Of a stretch of 64,000 nt of DNA, positions 37,640 to 47,198 are shown piece by piece. The translations under genes were made by a program, and so were the position numbers. Numbering within the stretch: position 1 is the stretch's first letter; every line of letters starts with the position of its first letter. The stretch comes from Pseudomonas sp. BGr12. Its GTDB lineage: Bacteria > Pseudomonadota > Gammaproteobacteria > Pseudomonadales > Pseudomonadaceae. The notes beneath the pieces were generated by a model. That model did no database searches and was not told the DNA's origin. It worked only from the letters and a program-made list of their open reading frames with translations. The DNA lies in assembly GCF_030272895.1 (NCBI RefSeq), contig NZ_JALRNF010000039.1, positions 1 to 64,000 of the forward strand, read 5' to 3'.

Positions 37640-37722
37640 CACTGCCTGCCCGGCGTACACCGGGCAAACAGTGACAATTAACAACACTGCCGATCCGGCG
37701 TACGCCGAAACAACAGTGTTGT
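37640..37722 (-). repeat. Tandem pair of related hairpins between aatP and aauS
   Basis: Unit 1 (37640-37673) has outer arms CACTG/CAGTG and inner stem TGCCCGG/CCGGGCA. Unit 2 (37681-37722) has a 9-bp outer stem ACAACACTG/CAGTGTTGT and the palindrome CGGCGTACGCCG inside. Both carry CGGCGTAC at the centre. They probably attenuate transcription or protect mRNA between the transporter and the sensor genes. Confidence 0.6.
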
Positions 37723-37726
37723 GTCC

Positions 37727-38461
37727 TCAGTGTTGCAGGATCTTGCTGAGGAAGTGCTGGGTACGCTCGTGGCGTGCGCTCGGGTCACCGAAGAAGTCTT
37801 CCTTCTGGCAATCCTCGATGATGCGGCCCTGGTCCATGAAGATCACCCGGTTGGCCACCTTGCGGGCAAAGCCCATCTCGTGGGTCACGCACATCATGGT
37901 CATGCCTTCGTGGGCCAGCTCGACCATGACGTCCAGTACCTCGTTGACCATTTCCGGGTCCAGGGCCGAGGTCGGTTCGTCGAACAGCATGACGATCGGG
38001 TCCATCGACAGGGCGCGGGCGATGGCCACACGCTGCTGCTGGCCACCGGAGAGCTGGCCGGGATGCTTCTTGGCATGGGCGCTGAGGCCGACGCGGTCGA
38101 GCAGGGCCAGGCCCTTCTTGGTCGCTTCGGCTTCGCTGCGGCCCAGGACCTTGCGCTGGGCAATGGTCAGGTTCTCGGTGATCGAGAGGTGCGGGAACAG
38201 CTCGAAATGCTGGAACACCATGCCGACCCGCGAGCGCAGCTTGGGCAGGTTGGTCTTGGGATCGGCGATCGAGGTGCCGTCGACCACGATGTCACCTTTC
38301 TGGAACGGCTCCAGGGCGTTGACGCACTTGATCAGGGTCGATTTGCCGGAACCGGAAGGGCCGCAGACCACCACCACTTCACCTTTTTTGACTTCGGTGT
38401 TGCAGTCGGTCAGAACCTGGAAGTCGCCGTACCACTTGTTGACGTTCTTGATGGAAATCAT
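37727..38461 (-). CDS. aatP: Acidic amino acid ABC transporter, ATPase AatP
   Basis: Energises glutamate/aspartate import at the inner membrane. The 244-residue GlnQ-type ATPase has Walker [14 protein letters not shown], the signature [15 protein letters not shown], Walker [15 protein letters not shown], and the switch His in [13 protein letters not shown]. Fourth gene of aatJQMP; the start overlaps the aatM stop by 4 bp. The specificity rests on the neighbouring solute-binding protein and the AauRS system rather than on this subunit. Confidence 0.95.
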   Translation of the reverse strand: MISIKNVNKWYGDFQVLTDCNTEVKKGEVVVVCGPSGSGKSTLIKCVNALEPFQKGDIVVDGTSIADPKTNLPKLRSRVGMVFQHFELFPHLSITENLTIAQRKVLGRSEAEATKKGLALLDRVGLSAHAKKHPGQLSGGQQQRVAIARALSMDPIVMLFDEPTSALDPEMVNEVLDVMVELAHEGMTMMCVTHEMGFARKVANRVIFMDQGRIIEDCQKEDFFGDPSARHERTQHFLSKILQH

Positions 38462-39132
38462 ACGGTTATCCTTTTCTGCAGACGCTTGACCAGCCAGGAA
38501 GCGGAGAAGCTGACGAGGAAGTACACGACGCCGGCGAACAGCAGGAACTCATGGGAGCGCCCGATGATGTCGCCGTTGGCACGCGCGGAGTTGAGGAAGT
38601 CCACCAGGCCGACGGTGTAGACCAGCGAGGTGTCCTGGAACAGGATGATGCTCTGTTGCAGCAGCAGCGGGGTCATCTTGCGAAACGCCTGGGGCAGGAT
38701 GATCAGGCGCATGGTCTGGCCGTAGGTCATGCCCAGGGCCTGGGCTGCGCCCATCTGGCCCTTGGAGATCGACTGCACGCCAGCGCGGACGATTTCACAG
38801 AAGTAGGCCGCCTCGAACATCATGAACGCCACGACGCAGGAGGTGAAGGCACCGACCGGGGTGTCTTCGCCGGTGATCCAGCGCAGGATGAAGGGCACCG
38901 CCAGGTAGAACCAGGTGATGACCAGCAGCAGCGGGATGGAGCGGAAGTAGTTGACGTAGAAGCCGGCGACGTTGGCCAAGAGCTTGCTCGACGACAGGCG
39001 CATCAGGGCCAGGAGGGTACCCAGCACGATGCCGCCGACCACGCCCATGACCATCAGTTGCAGGGTCAACAGCATGCCGTCCCAAAGGGCCGGCAGGGCA
39101 GGGCCGATGCTTGAGAAATCCAGCTCCATCAT
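38458..39132 (-). CDS. aatM: Acidic amino acid ABC transporter, permease AatM
   Basis: One of two inner-membrane permeases for glutamate/aspartate. The 224 residues start [20 protein letters not shown], with five hydrophobic helices and the ABC-coupling loop [20 protein letters not shown]. The start overlaps aatQ by 4 bp, showing tight translational coupling. Confidence 0.93.
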   Translation of the reverse strand: MMELDFSSIGPALPALWDGMLLTLQLMVMGVVGGIVLGTLLALMRLSSSKLLANVAGFYVNYFRSIPLLLVITWFYLAVPFILRWITGEDTPVGAFTSCVVAFMMFEAAYFCEIVRAGVQSISKGQMGAAQALGMTYGQTMRLIILPQAFRKMTPLLLQQSIILFQDTSLVYTVGLVDFLNSARANGDIIGRSHEFLLFAGVVYFLVSFSASWLVKRLQKRITV

Positions 39133-39875
39133 TTACCCCCTACGGAAATCAGGCCTGGCACCGAGACTTTCTTCTCGACCATGCGCATGAACAGCATCAG
39201 CCCCATGTTCAGGGTGAAGTAGATCAGCGTGGCCAGGGTGAAGGCCTCGAACAGGTTGGCTGAGAATTCGGCGGTCTGCTTGGTCTGGGCCAGCAGTTCC
39301 ATCAGGCCGATCAGCGAGGCTACCGAGGAGTTCTTGAACACGTTCAAGAATTCCGAGGTGAGCGGCGGAATGATGATCCGGTAGGCTTGCGGCAGCAGCA
39401 CGTTCCAGTAGATCTGCGGCAGGCTGAAGCCCATGGCGCGGGCGGCCGATTCCTGGCCACGCGGCAGCGCCTGGATACCGGTGCGCACCTGTTCGCAGAC
39501 ACGGGCAGCGGTGAACAGGCCCAGGCAGATGACCACGCTGATCAAGGCCGAGGTGGTCGGGTTGAGATCCTGCTTGAACCATTCCTGCAGGTTTTCCGGC
39601 AGCAGGTCGGGCACCAGGAAGTACCAGATGAACAGCTGCACCAGCAGCGGTACGTTGCGGAAGAGTTCCACGTAGCAGGTGGCGATACCCGATACCACGC
39701 GGTTCGGGACAGTGCGCATGACGCCGAGTACCGAACCCAGCAGCAGCGCAATGATCCAGGCAGTGATGGCGATGGCGATGGTCCAGCCCAGACCGGTGAC
39801 GTACCAGTCCAGATAGGTTTCGCTGCCCACGCCGGTGGACTTGAAGAATACGCCCCAGTCCCAGTTGTAATTCAT
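39129..39875 (-). CDS. aatQ: Acidic amino acid ABC transporter, permease AatQ
   Basis: Second inner-membrane permease of the glutamate/aspartate transporter, 248 residues. It starts MNYNWDWGVFFKSTGVG, characteristic of GltJ/AatQ, and contains the coupling loop RTGIQALPRGQESAARAMGF. RBS GGGGAAA stands just before the ATG. A strong stem-loop separates it from the upstream binding-protein gene. Confidence 0.93.
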   Translation of the reverse strand: MNYNWDWGVFFKSTGVGSETYLDWYVTGLGWTIAIAITAWIIALLLGSVLGVMRTVPNRVVSGIATCYVELFRNVPLLVQLFIWYFLVPDLLPENLQEWFKQDLNPTTSALISVVICLGLFTAARVCEQVRTGIQALPRGQESAARAMGFSLPQIYWNVLLPQAYRIIIPPLTSEFLNVFKNSSVASLIGLMELLAQTKQTAEFSANLFEAFTLATLIYFTLNMGLMLFMRMVEKKVSVPGLISVGGK

Positions 39876-39918
39876 CGGGATTTCCCCTCAGATCGGTTGT
39901 TTCACGGGCACCTTCGAG

Positions 39919-39947
39919 CATCCGAGGGCGACATGCGCCCTCGGATG
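39919..39947 (-). promoter_or_regulatory. 12-bp stem-loop between aatJ and aatQ
   Basis: Perfect arms CATCCGAGGGCG (39919-39930) and CGCCCTCGGATG (39936-39947) with a 5-nt loop and no T run. Such stem-loops after binding-protein genes usually shield the 3' end of the upstream message and lower permease expression relative to the binding protein. Confidence 0.7.
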
Positions 39948-39974
39948 AAAGGTTAGACACTAACTAGCTGGGGA

Positions 39975-40895
39975 TCAGGACTTCTTTTCGTCTGCAGCTT
40001 TGTCGGTTGGCGTGGCGATCAGCGCCTTGAGCTCGTCGCTCATCTGGAACTGCAGGTTCAGGCCTTTTGGCGGGATTGGCTGCATGAACCACTTGTCGTA
40101 GATCTTGTTGATCTCGCCCGACTTGTACAGTGCGACGATGGCGTCATCGACGGCTTTCTTGAAGGCAGGGTCGTCCTTGCGCACCATGCAGCCGTAGATC
40201 TCGTAGGACTGCGGGGTACCGGTGATGACCCAGTCGGCCGGCTTGCGGGCCTTGGCCATTTCGCCGGCCAGCAGGGCGTCGTCCATCATGAAGGCCACGG
40301 CGCGGCCGCTTTCGAGCATGTTGAAGGCTTCGCCGTGGTCTTTTGCCGAGATCACGTTCATCTTCATCTGCTTGTCGGCGTTCATCGCCTTGAGGATGCG
40401 CTCGGAGGTGGTGCCGGCGGTGGTCACCACGTTCTTGCCGGCCAGGTCCGGGAAGTCCTTGTAGCTTGGCTGACCATCCTTGACCTTGGTCAGCAGGCGG
40501 GTACCCACTTCGAAGATGCCGACCGAGAAGGCAACTTGCTGCTGGCGTTCGACGTTGTTGGTGGTGGAGCCGCATTCAACGTCGACGGTGCCGTTCTGCA
40601 CCAGCGGGATACGGGTCTGGGAGGTGACCAGGTTGTAGCGGGTCTTCAGGTCCGGGGCGGCGAGCTGCTTCTTCAGGTGCTCGACGATGGCCAGCTGGAT
40701 GTCGTGGGAATAGCCTACGGGCTCCGGTTTACCAGCCAGGTAGGAGAACGGGATGGAGGAGTCGCGGTGCCCCAGGGTGATGGTGCCCGAGTCCTTGATC
40801 TTCTTCAGGGTGCCGGTGAGCTCCTCGGCCATGGCCGGCGAGCTGATCACGGCAGCGGCGATGGCCGCACCCAACAGATGACGAACGATACGCAT
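39975..40895 (-). CDS. aatJ: Glutamate/aspartate periplasmic binding protein AatJ
   Basis: Captures glutamate or aspartate in the periplasm and delivers it to AatQM. From ATG 40895 the product has 306 residues with signal peptide MRIVRHLLGAAIAAAVISSP (cut after AMA) and a family 3 binding domain (GTLKKIKDSGTITLGHRDSS, GYSHDIQLAIVEHLKKQL). RBS GAGGAAA supports this start over an open frame reaching 41012. It is the first gene of the unit, preceded by a sigma-54 promoter and AauR-type sites. Confidence 0.94.
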   Translation of the reverse strand: MRIVRHLLGAAIAAAVISSPAMAEELTGTLKKIKDSGTITLGHRDSSIPFSYLAGKPEPVGYSHDIQLAIVEHLKKQLAAPDLKTRYNLVTSQTRIPLVQNGTVDVECGSTTNNVERQQQVAFSVGIFEVGTRLLTKVKDGQPSYKDFPDLAGKNVVTTAGTTSERILKAMNADKQMKMNVISAKDHGEAFNMLESGRAVAFMMDDALLAGEMAKARKPADWVITGTPQSYEIYGCMVRKDDPAFKKAVDDAIVALYKSGEINKIYDKWFMQPIPPKGLNLQFQMSDELKALIATPTDKAADEKKS

Positions 40896-40995
40896 CAAAA
40901 TTTCCTCGACGTTGTTTTTTTTATGGAGCCGTTGGCGGGCTCGTCGTTCAGCGAACACTGCAATGAAGCGTTGCGCATTCGGGTACTGAGTGTAG

Positions 40996-41011
40996 AGCAT
41001 GACTCGTGCCA
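40996..41011 (-). promoter_or_regulatory. Sigma-54 promoter of aatJQMP
   Basis: The minus strand reads TGGCACGAGTCATGCT, one mismatch from TGGCACGNNNNTTGCW, with the invariant GG and GC correctly spaced. It is about 100 bp upstream of aatJ and is the natural target of the NtrC-like activator AauR. Confidence 0.8.
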
Positions 41012-41088
41012 AGCCCTGACTTCGATCACGAGGGCCCGGAAAATCAGGGTATTAATCTTTTTTGAAGTTTTGGTGGCGGGGTTATTCG

Positions 41089-41133
41089 TCCGGCTCGCCG
41101 AATGTCAGCGTGTTTGTCGTTCGGAAATCCGAA
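41089..41133. promoter_or_regulatory. Two AauR upstream activator sites
   Basis: TTCGGAAATCCGAA (41120-41133) matches the P. putida AauR inverted repeat TTCGG-N4-CCGAA exactly, and TCCGGCTCGCCGAA (41089-41102) matches with one change. Their centres are 31 bp apart, about three helical turns, and lie about 85 and 115 bp upstream of the sigma-54 promoter. Confidence 0.8.
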
Positions 41134-41162
41134 TGTAGCGCCGTTTTTGTGTCGTCAATATT

Positions 41163-41216
41163 GCCGGCTACGCCAGCTCCCACGGCTGACTCATTGTGGG
41201 AGCTGGCGTAGCCGGC
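41163..41216. repeat. 21-bp perfect inverted repeat, non-standard REP family
   Basis: GCCGGCTACGCCAGCTCCCAC (arm, positions 41163-41183) pairs perfectly with 41196-41216 over a 12-bp loop. The core differs from the other REPs in this window. It may stop leftward... rightward transcription toward aat regulatory DNA or the glpD transcript, since it lies between the glpD 3' end and the aat promoter region. Confidence 0.75.
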
Positions 41217-41259
41217 GATGGAATCGACGCGGTGCCAGGCGATTCGCGTCGTCAGTAGT

Positions 41260-41274
41260 GCTGGCGATGCCAGC
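41260..41274. repeat. Small palindrome related to the 41163-41216 repeat
   Basis: GCTGGCGATGCCAGC, followed by TTCCAC, is a shorter relative of the neighbouring inverted repeat (shared CCAGCT-CCAC). It sits 28 bp past the glpD stop on the glpD transcript side and could act as its hairpin. Confidence 0.5.
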
Positions 41275-41302
41275 TTCCACAGGGATCAGTAGGCAATCAG
41301 CA

Positions 41303-42850
41303 TCAGGCGGCCTGAACGCGGGCGCGGTTCAGTGCCAGGCGCTGAAGGTAGTCCTTGAGTGCCTGCTGTTCGGCCGCCGTGGTGAACAACCCCAGCTTGC
41401 TGCGACGCCATAGGATGTCTTCGGCGCTGCTCGCCCATTCTTCGCTGCACAGGTAGTCCACCTCGCGGGTGAACAGGCCGCCGCCGATCGCTTCGCCCAG
41501 GTCTTCAGGGCCCTGCACGCCTTCGAGCAGGCGCCAGACGCGGCTGCCGTAGGTGCGCGCCCAGCGCTTGGCAATCTCTGCCGGCAGCCAGCCACAGCGG
41601 GCCAGGATCGCATCGACCAGCGCTTGCGGGGTGGTCATGTCTTCGCCGCCTGGCAACGGTGCAGTGGCGGTCCAGCTGCCGCGCATCTGGGTGAAGAACG
41701 GCGCCAGTTCGCCCATCGCCGACTCGGCCAGTTTGCGGTAGGTGGTCAGCTTGCCGCCGAACACCGACAGCAACGGCGCCTCGCCGTTGCTGGCCGAGAG
41801 CGCCAGGGTGTAGTCGCGGGTCACGGCCGAGGGGTTGTCGGACTCGTCGTTGCACAGCGGCCGCACGCCGGCAAAAGTGTGCAGGATGTCTGCGCGGCTG
41901 AGCTGGTGATTGAAGTGTTCGTTGACGATCTTGAGCAGGTAGTCGGTCTCGGCTTCGGTGATCGCGACCTTGGCCGGGTCGCCGGTGTATTCACGGTCGG
42001 TGGTGCCGATCAGGGTGAAGCGTTCCAGGTAGGGAATGGCGAAGACGATCCGCTGGTCTTCGTTCTGCAGGATGTAGGCATGTTCACCTTCATAAAGCTT
42101 CGGCACGATCAGGTGGCTGCCCTGGATCAGGCGAATGCCGTAGGGGGCCTTGAGCTGCAGGTCGTCCTCGATGAACTTGGCGACCCATGGGCCCGCTGCG
42201 TTGACCAGGGCGCGAGCCTTGATCGACTGCTGGCTGCCGTCGGCATGTTGCAGCTGGACATTCCACAGGCCATCGACCCGGCTGGCGCTCAGGCAGCGGG
42301 TGCGGGTGCGGATGTCGGCGCCGTGCTCGCGGGCGGCCATGGCATTGAGCACCACCAGGCGGGCGTCATCCACGGCGCAGTCGGCGTATTCGAAACCGCG
42401 GCTGATCGCCGGCTTGAGCGGATTGCCCGGGCCAAAGCGCAGGCTGCGCGAGGCGCCGAGCTGCTTGCGCTTGCCCAGGTGATCGTAGAGGAACAAGCCG
42501 GCGCGGATCATCCAGGCCGGACGCAGGTGCGGGCGGTGCGGCAGGACGAAGCGCATCGGTTTGACGATGTGTGGCGCCTTGGCCAGCAGCACTTCGCGCT
42601 CGGCCAGGGCTTCGCGCACCAGACGGAATTCGTAATGCTCCAGGTAACGCAGGCCACCGTGGATCAGCTTGCTGCTGGCCGAGGAGGTGTGGCTGGCCAG
42701 GTCGTCCTTTTCGCAAAGGAACACCGACAGGCCGCGTCCGGCTGCATCGGCGGCAATGCCGACGCCATTGATGCCACCGCCAATCACGGCGAGGTCGTAG
42801 ATATCGGCCAGGGCGGGCGATGACAGGCTGGAGTGCGGCACGGAGGGCAT
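41303..42850 (-). CDS. glpD: Aerobic glycerol-3-phosphate dehydrogenase
   Basis: Membrane-associated FAD enzyme that oxidises glycerol-3-phosphate to dihydroxyacetone phosphate and feeds the quinone pool. From ATG 42850 it has 515 residues. The FAD motif YDLAVIGGGINGVGIAADAAG is near the N-terminus, followed by SSASSKLIHGGLRYLEHYEF and GGKLTTYRKLAESAMG. An upstream ATG at 42883 lies inside a 16-bp palindrome that looks like an operator, so the downstream start, which fits homologue length, is preferred. Last gene of the leftward glpF-K-R-D set, with its own promoter region. Confidence 0.95.
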   Translation of the reverse strand: MPSVPHSSLSSPALADIYDLAVIGGGINGVGIAADAAGRGLSVFLCEKDDLASHTSSASSKLIHGGLRYLEHYEFRLVREALAEREVLLAKAPHIVKPMRFVLPHRPHLRPAWMIRAGLFLYDHLGKRKQLGASRSLRFGPGNPLKPAISRGFEYADCAVDDARLVVLNAMAAREHGADIRTRTRCLSASRVDGLWNVQLQHADGSQQSIKARALVNAAGPWVAKFIEDDLQLKAPYGIRLIQGSHLIVPKLYEGEHAYILQNEDQRIVFAIPYLERFTLIGTTDREYTGDPAKVAITEAETDYLLKIVNEHFNHQLSRADILHTFAGVRPLCNDESDNPSAVTRDYTLALSASNGEAPLLSVFGGKLTTYRKLAESAMGELAPFFTQMRGSWTATAPLPGGEDMTTPQALVDAILARCGWLPAEIAKRWARTYGSRVWRLLEGVQGPEDLGEAIGGGLFTREVDYLCSEEWASSAEDILWRRSKLGLFTTAAEQQALKDYLQRLALNRARVQAA

Positions 42851-42876
42851 CCTCAAAGGCGTTCTAATAGCGAAAT

Positions 42877-42892
42877 TGAACATCAATGTTCA
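42877..42892. promoter_or_regulatory. Candidate GlpR operator before glpD
   Basis: TGAACATCAATGTTCA is a perfect 16-bp palindrome 27 bp upstream of the glpD start. TGTTC/GAACA half-sites recall the E. coli GlpR consensus (AATGTTCG.. / ..CGAACATT). Confidence 0.6.
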
Positions 42893-42968
42893 TATTCGAA
42901 AATACTAGCGCAAGAGAATGCCTGCTGCCAGTCACTTTCCATAGAAAATACTGATCAGATGACAATTA

Positions 42969-42988
42969 AATGAAAAATAACGAACATG
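42969..42988. promoter_or_regulatory. Second GlpR-like operator in the glpR-glpD gap
   Basis: AATGAAAAATAACGAACATG carries a right half AACGAACAT that matches the GlpR half-site AWCGAMCATW; the left half matches only partly. Together with the palindrome at 42877 it suggests cooperative repression of glpD. Confidence 0.45.
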
Positions 42989-43024
42989 ACGGCTGCCACC
43001 CCAGCGGTGGCAGCGCTGCTGGCC

Positions 43025-43780
43025 TCAGACCACTTCCAGGCGAATCTTGAACTGGTTGAGCAACTGGGTGAGGGCGGGCACTGGCGCCTGGTCGGTGACC
43101 AGGCAATCGATCAGGCTGATCGAGCCCAGGCGCACCATGGCGTTGCGCCCGAACTTGCTGGAGTCGGCGGCGAGGATCACCTGGCGGGCATTGGCGATGA
43201 TCGCCTGGGAGACCCGCACTTCCTGGTAGTCGAAATCGAGCAGGCTGCCGTCTTCGTCGATGCCGCTGATGCCGACCAGGGCGAAGTCGACCTTGAACTG
43301 GTTGATGAAGTCGACACTGGCCTGGCCGACCACGCCGCCGTCGCGGCGCACATTGCCGCCGGCCAGCAGCACTTCGAAGTCATCCTTGGCGCTGAGGATC
43401 GAGGCCACATGCAGGTTGTTGGTGATGATCTTCAGGTGATTGTGGTTGAGCAGGGCGCGGGCGATGGATTCGGTGGTGGTGCCGATATTGATGAACAACG
43501 AGGCATGGTCGGGAATCTGTGAGGCGATGGCCTCGGCGATACGCTGCTTTTCATCGCGCATCTGGTCGGCGCGCATGGCGTAGGCGGTGTTCTCGATGCT
43601 GGAGTCATAGGCCGCGCCGCCATGGTAGCGACGTAGCAGGTTCACTTCCGCAAGCTGATTGATGTCGCGGCGGATGGTCTGCGGTGTAACGACGAACAGC
43701 TGCGCCATTTCTTCGATACTGACGTAGCCACGTTCACGGACCAGTTCGAGGATTTGTTGTTGGCGAGGGGGCAGATTCAT
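43025..43780 (-). CDS. glpR: DeoR-family repressor of the glycerol regulon, GlpR
   Basis: Represses glp genes until glycerol-3-phosphate binds. From ATG 43780 it has 251 residues: DeoR-type winged helix ([20 protein letters not shown], then [20 protein letters not shown]) and a sugar-phosphate-sensing domain ([40 protein letters not shown]). It lies between glpK and glpD on the same strand. A REP separates it from glpK, so partial polarity between glpFK and glpR is likely. Confidence 0.94.
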   Translation of the reverse strand: MNLPPRQQQILELVRERGYVSIEEMAQLFVVTPQTIRRDINQLAEVNLLRRYHGGAAYDSSIENTAYAMRADQMRDEKQRIAEAIASQIPDHASLFINIGTTTESIARALLNHNHLKIITNNLHVASILSAKDDFEVLLAGGNVRRDGGVVGQASVDFINQFKVDFALVGISGIDEDGSLLDFDYQEVRVSQAIIANARQVILAADSSKFGRNAMVRLGSISLIDCLVTDQAPVPALTQLLNQFKIRLEVV

Positions 43781-43858
43781 GGGCGGTCCTTCTGGGCTGC
43801 CGGGCAAATTTCTCCATGATGCCGGAGGAATTGGCTGACGACCAGTCACCGAATCAAT

Positions 43859-43903
43859 CCCGGGGCAAGCCCGCCCCCGTAGGAGCGGGCTTGCCCCGCG
43901 AAG
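43859..43903. repeat. REP pair between glpK and glpR
   Basis: An inverted core (CGGGGCAAGCCCGCCCCCG) directly joins a forward core (TAGGAGCGGGCTTGCCCCGC) to form a near-perfect hairpin 14 bp beyond the glpK stop. Confidence 0.87.
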
Positions 43904-43916
43904 GGGCTACGAAGGT

Positions 43917-45482
<1,566 letters not shown>

Positions 45483-46334
45483 TCAGGAGGCCTGGGTATT
45501 GCCCTGAGGGTTGGCGTCGGTCCGGGCGGTTTCGCTCTGGGCAACCGGCAGGTTGCGGGCGATCACGCCGCGATACAGGGCGGCACCAAGGCTCGCTCCT
45601 ATGATCGGCGCAAAAATCGGAATCAGGAAATAGGGAACATCACGACCGCCAGTAAAGGCGACTTCGCCCCATCCGGCGAGGAATGTCATCAACTTGGGCC
45701 CGAAGTCGCGGGCCGGGTTCATGGCAAAGCCGGTCAGCGGGCCCATGGCGCTACCGATCACGGCGATCAGCAGGCCGATCAGCAGGGGGGCCATGGCGCC
45801 CCGGGGCAGGCCGTTGTTGTCGTCGGTCAGGGCCATGATCACCGCCATCAGTACGGCGGTAATGATCACTTCGACCAGAAAGGCCTGGCCGGTGGACAGG
45901 GCAGGGTGCGGGTAGGTGGAGAACACCGAGGCCAGCTCCAGGCTGGCCTGGCTGCCGCGAATCATGGCGTGGGCCTGTTCGTAATCGAAGAACAGGTTGC
46001 TGTACAGCGTGTAGACCAGGGCCGCCGCGCAGAAGGCGCCGGCGACCTGGGCGACGATGTAGAACGGCAGCTTGTGCTTCTCGAATCCGGCGAACAGGCA
46101 CAGGGCGATGCTCACGGCCGGGTTCAGGTGCGCGCCGGACACCCCGGCGGTCAGGTAGATCGCCATGCTTACGCCGACGCCCCAGATGATGCTGATTTCC
46201 CACAGGCCGAAGCTGGCGCCCGCGACCTTGAGCGCCGCCACGCAACCGGTGCCGAAGAAGATCAGCAGCGCGGTGCCGAGAAACTCGGCCATGCATTGGC
46301 TTGAAAGTGTTGGTTGTCGTAGAGCCGTCGTCAT
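45483..46334 (-). CDS. glpF: Glycerol uptake facilitator (aquaglyceroporin)
   Basis: Inner-membrane channel for glycerol. The 283 residues have six helices plus the two half-helices with NPA boxes, HLNPAVSIAL and AMNPARDFGP; the aromatic/Arg filter follows from the second. The start MTTALRQPTLSSQCMAEFLG has its hydrophobic first helix at AEFLGTALLIFFGTGCVAAL. First gene of glpFK, with a promoter and a stem-loop upstream. The C-terminal tail after YRGVIARNL is polar and unremarkable. Confidence 0.96.
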   Translation of the reverse strand: MTTALRQPTLSSQCMAEFLGTALLIFFGTGCVAALKVAGASFGLWEISIIWGVGVSMAIYLTAGVSGAHLNPAVSIALCLFAGFEKHKLPFYIVAQVAGAFCAAALVYTLYSNLFFDYEQAHAMIRGSQASLELASVFSTYPHPALSTGQAFLVEVIITAVLMAVIMALTDDNNGLPRGAMAPLLIGLLIAVIGSAMGPLTGFAMNPARDFGPKLMTFLAGWGEVAFTGGRDVPYFLIPIFAPIIGASLGAALYRGVIARNLPVAQSETARTDANPQGNTQAS

Positions 46335-46384
46335 TCGTTACCTCGGTTCTTGTTGTTGTGAGGCGCAGTGAGCGCTCGACAAAC

Positions 46385-46414
46385 GCCCGACCAAAATCCC
46401 CATTTCGGTCGGGC
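46385..46414 (-). promoter_or_regulatory. Stem-loop in the glpF leader
   Basis: GCCCGACC (46385-46392) pairs with GGTCGGGC (46407-46414) over a 14-nt loop. It lies 50 bp upstream of the glpF ATG, downstream of the predicted promoter, so it would form in the mRNA leader. Confidence 0.5.
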
Positions 46415-46447
46415 AGGCTGCAGGGAATGCACCGATACGGGGCATGG

Positions 46448-46493
46448 CTATATTCAGAATCGAAAAAATATAGACAAGAAACGCTTATGTCAA
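46448..46493 (-). promoter_or_regulatory. glpF promoter with overlapping operator-like repeat
   Basis: On the minus strand TTGACA (46493-46488) is followed 15 bp later by TATATT (46472-46467), or 17 bp later by TATTTT. The -10 overlaps an inverted repeat CTATATT-N12-AATATAG (46448-46473), a plausible GlpR site that would block the polymerase. Confidence 0.55.
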
Positions 46494-46661
46494 AGGTCGA
46501 AAGTGAACCGTCATTCACAAACTGACTGTTGGCAATCCTGTCGATACCGGAATTTCCCACACCGAAGTGACGGGCTCGTCTGTGACGGCTGTGGCTGGCG
46601 CGGGGGTTTTGTCCTAAAGTACCGGGCGAAAATGGCATTCACCTTCTGTCTGGAGTTCTGC

Positions 46662-47132
46662 ATGACCCCCGCACTGGATCTGCTGAAAAAGGTTCGCGCC
46701 GAACATCGTGTCCACAGTTACGAACATGACCCCAAGTCGGCTTCCTATGGGCTGGAAGCTGCCGAAAAACTGGGGTTGGAGCCGGCGCGGGTATTCAAGA
46801 CCTTGCTCGCCAGCAGTGAAAAGGGCGAACTGTTGGTGGCGGTGGTACCGGTGGTCGGTAGCCTGGACCTGAAGGGGCTCGCCCATGCCGCCGGGGTGAA
46901 GAAGTGCGAAATGGCCGACCCGGCAGCGGCCCAGCGTTCGACGGGCTACCTGGTGGGTGGGATCAGCCCGCTGGGGCAGAAAAAGCGCCTGCGCACCTTT
47001 ATCGATCAGTCTGCCCAGTCATTTGAAACCATCCATGTCAGCGCTGGTCGGCGTGGGCTGGAGGTGGAGTTGTCGGCGGCGGTGCTGGCCGAACATACCC
47101 AGGCGAAATTTGCCGAGATTGGTCGCGGCTGA
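46662..47132 (+). CDS. ybaK: Cys-tRNA(Pro) deacylase, YbaK/EbsC family
   Basis: Cytoplasmic editing enzyme that hydrolyses mischarged Cys-tRNA(Pro). The 156-residue protein has the family core ALDLLKKVRAEHRVHSYEHD, VFKTLLASSEKGELLVAVVP and LVGGISPLGQKKRLRTFID. RBS TGGAG stands before ATG 46662. The open frame extends upstream to 46368 but without family similarity. It is divergent from glpF and ends at a REP pair. Confidence 0.9.
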   Translation: MTPALDLLKKVRAEHRVHSYEHDPKSASYGLEAAEKLGLEPARVFKTLLASSEKGELLVAVVPVVGSLDLKGLAHAAGVKKCEMADPAAAQRSTGYLVGGISPLGQKKRLRTFIDQSAQSFETIHVSAGRRGLEVELSAAVLAEHTQAKFAEIGRG

Positions 47133-47141
47133 CTCAACGCA

Positions 47142-47194
47142 TCGCGGGGCAAGCCCGCTCCTACACACCGTAGGAGCGGGCTTGCCCCGCGAAA
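47142..47194. repeat. REP pair between ybaK and the ABC ATPase gene
   Basis: An inverted core (ATCGCGGGGCAAGCCCGCTC) and a forward core are separated by an 8-bp loop between two converging genes. Confidence 0.9.
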
Positions 47195-47198
47195 GGAA

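Noticed and set aside
41163..41216. CRISPR repeat or attachment site
   Set aside because: Only one palindrome with one degenerate relative; no spacer periodicity, integrase or tRNA nearby.
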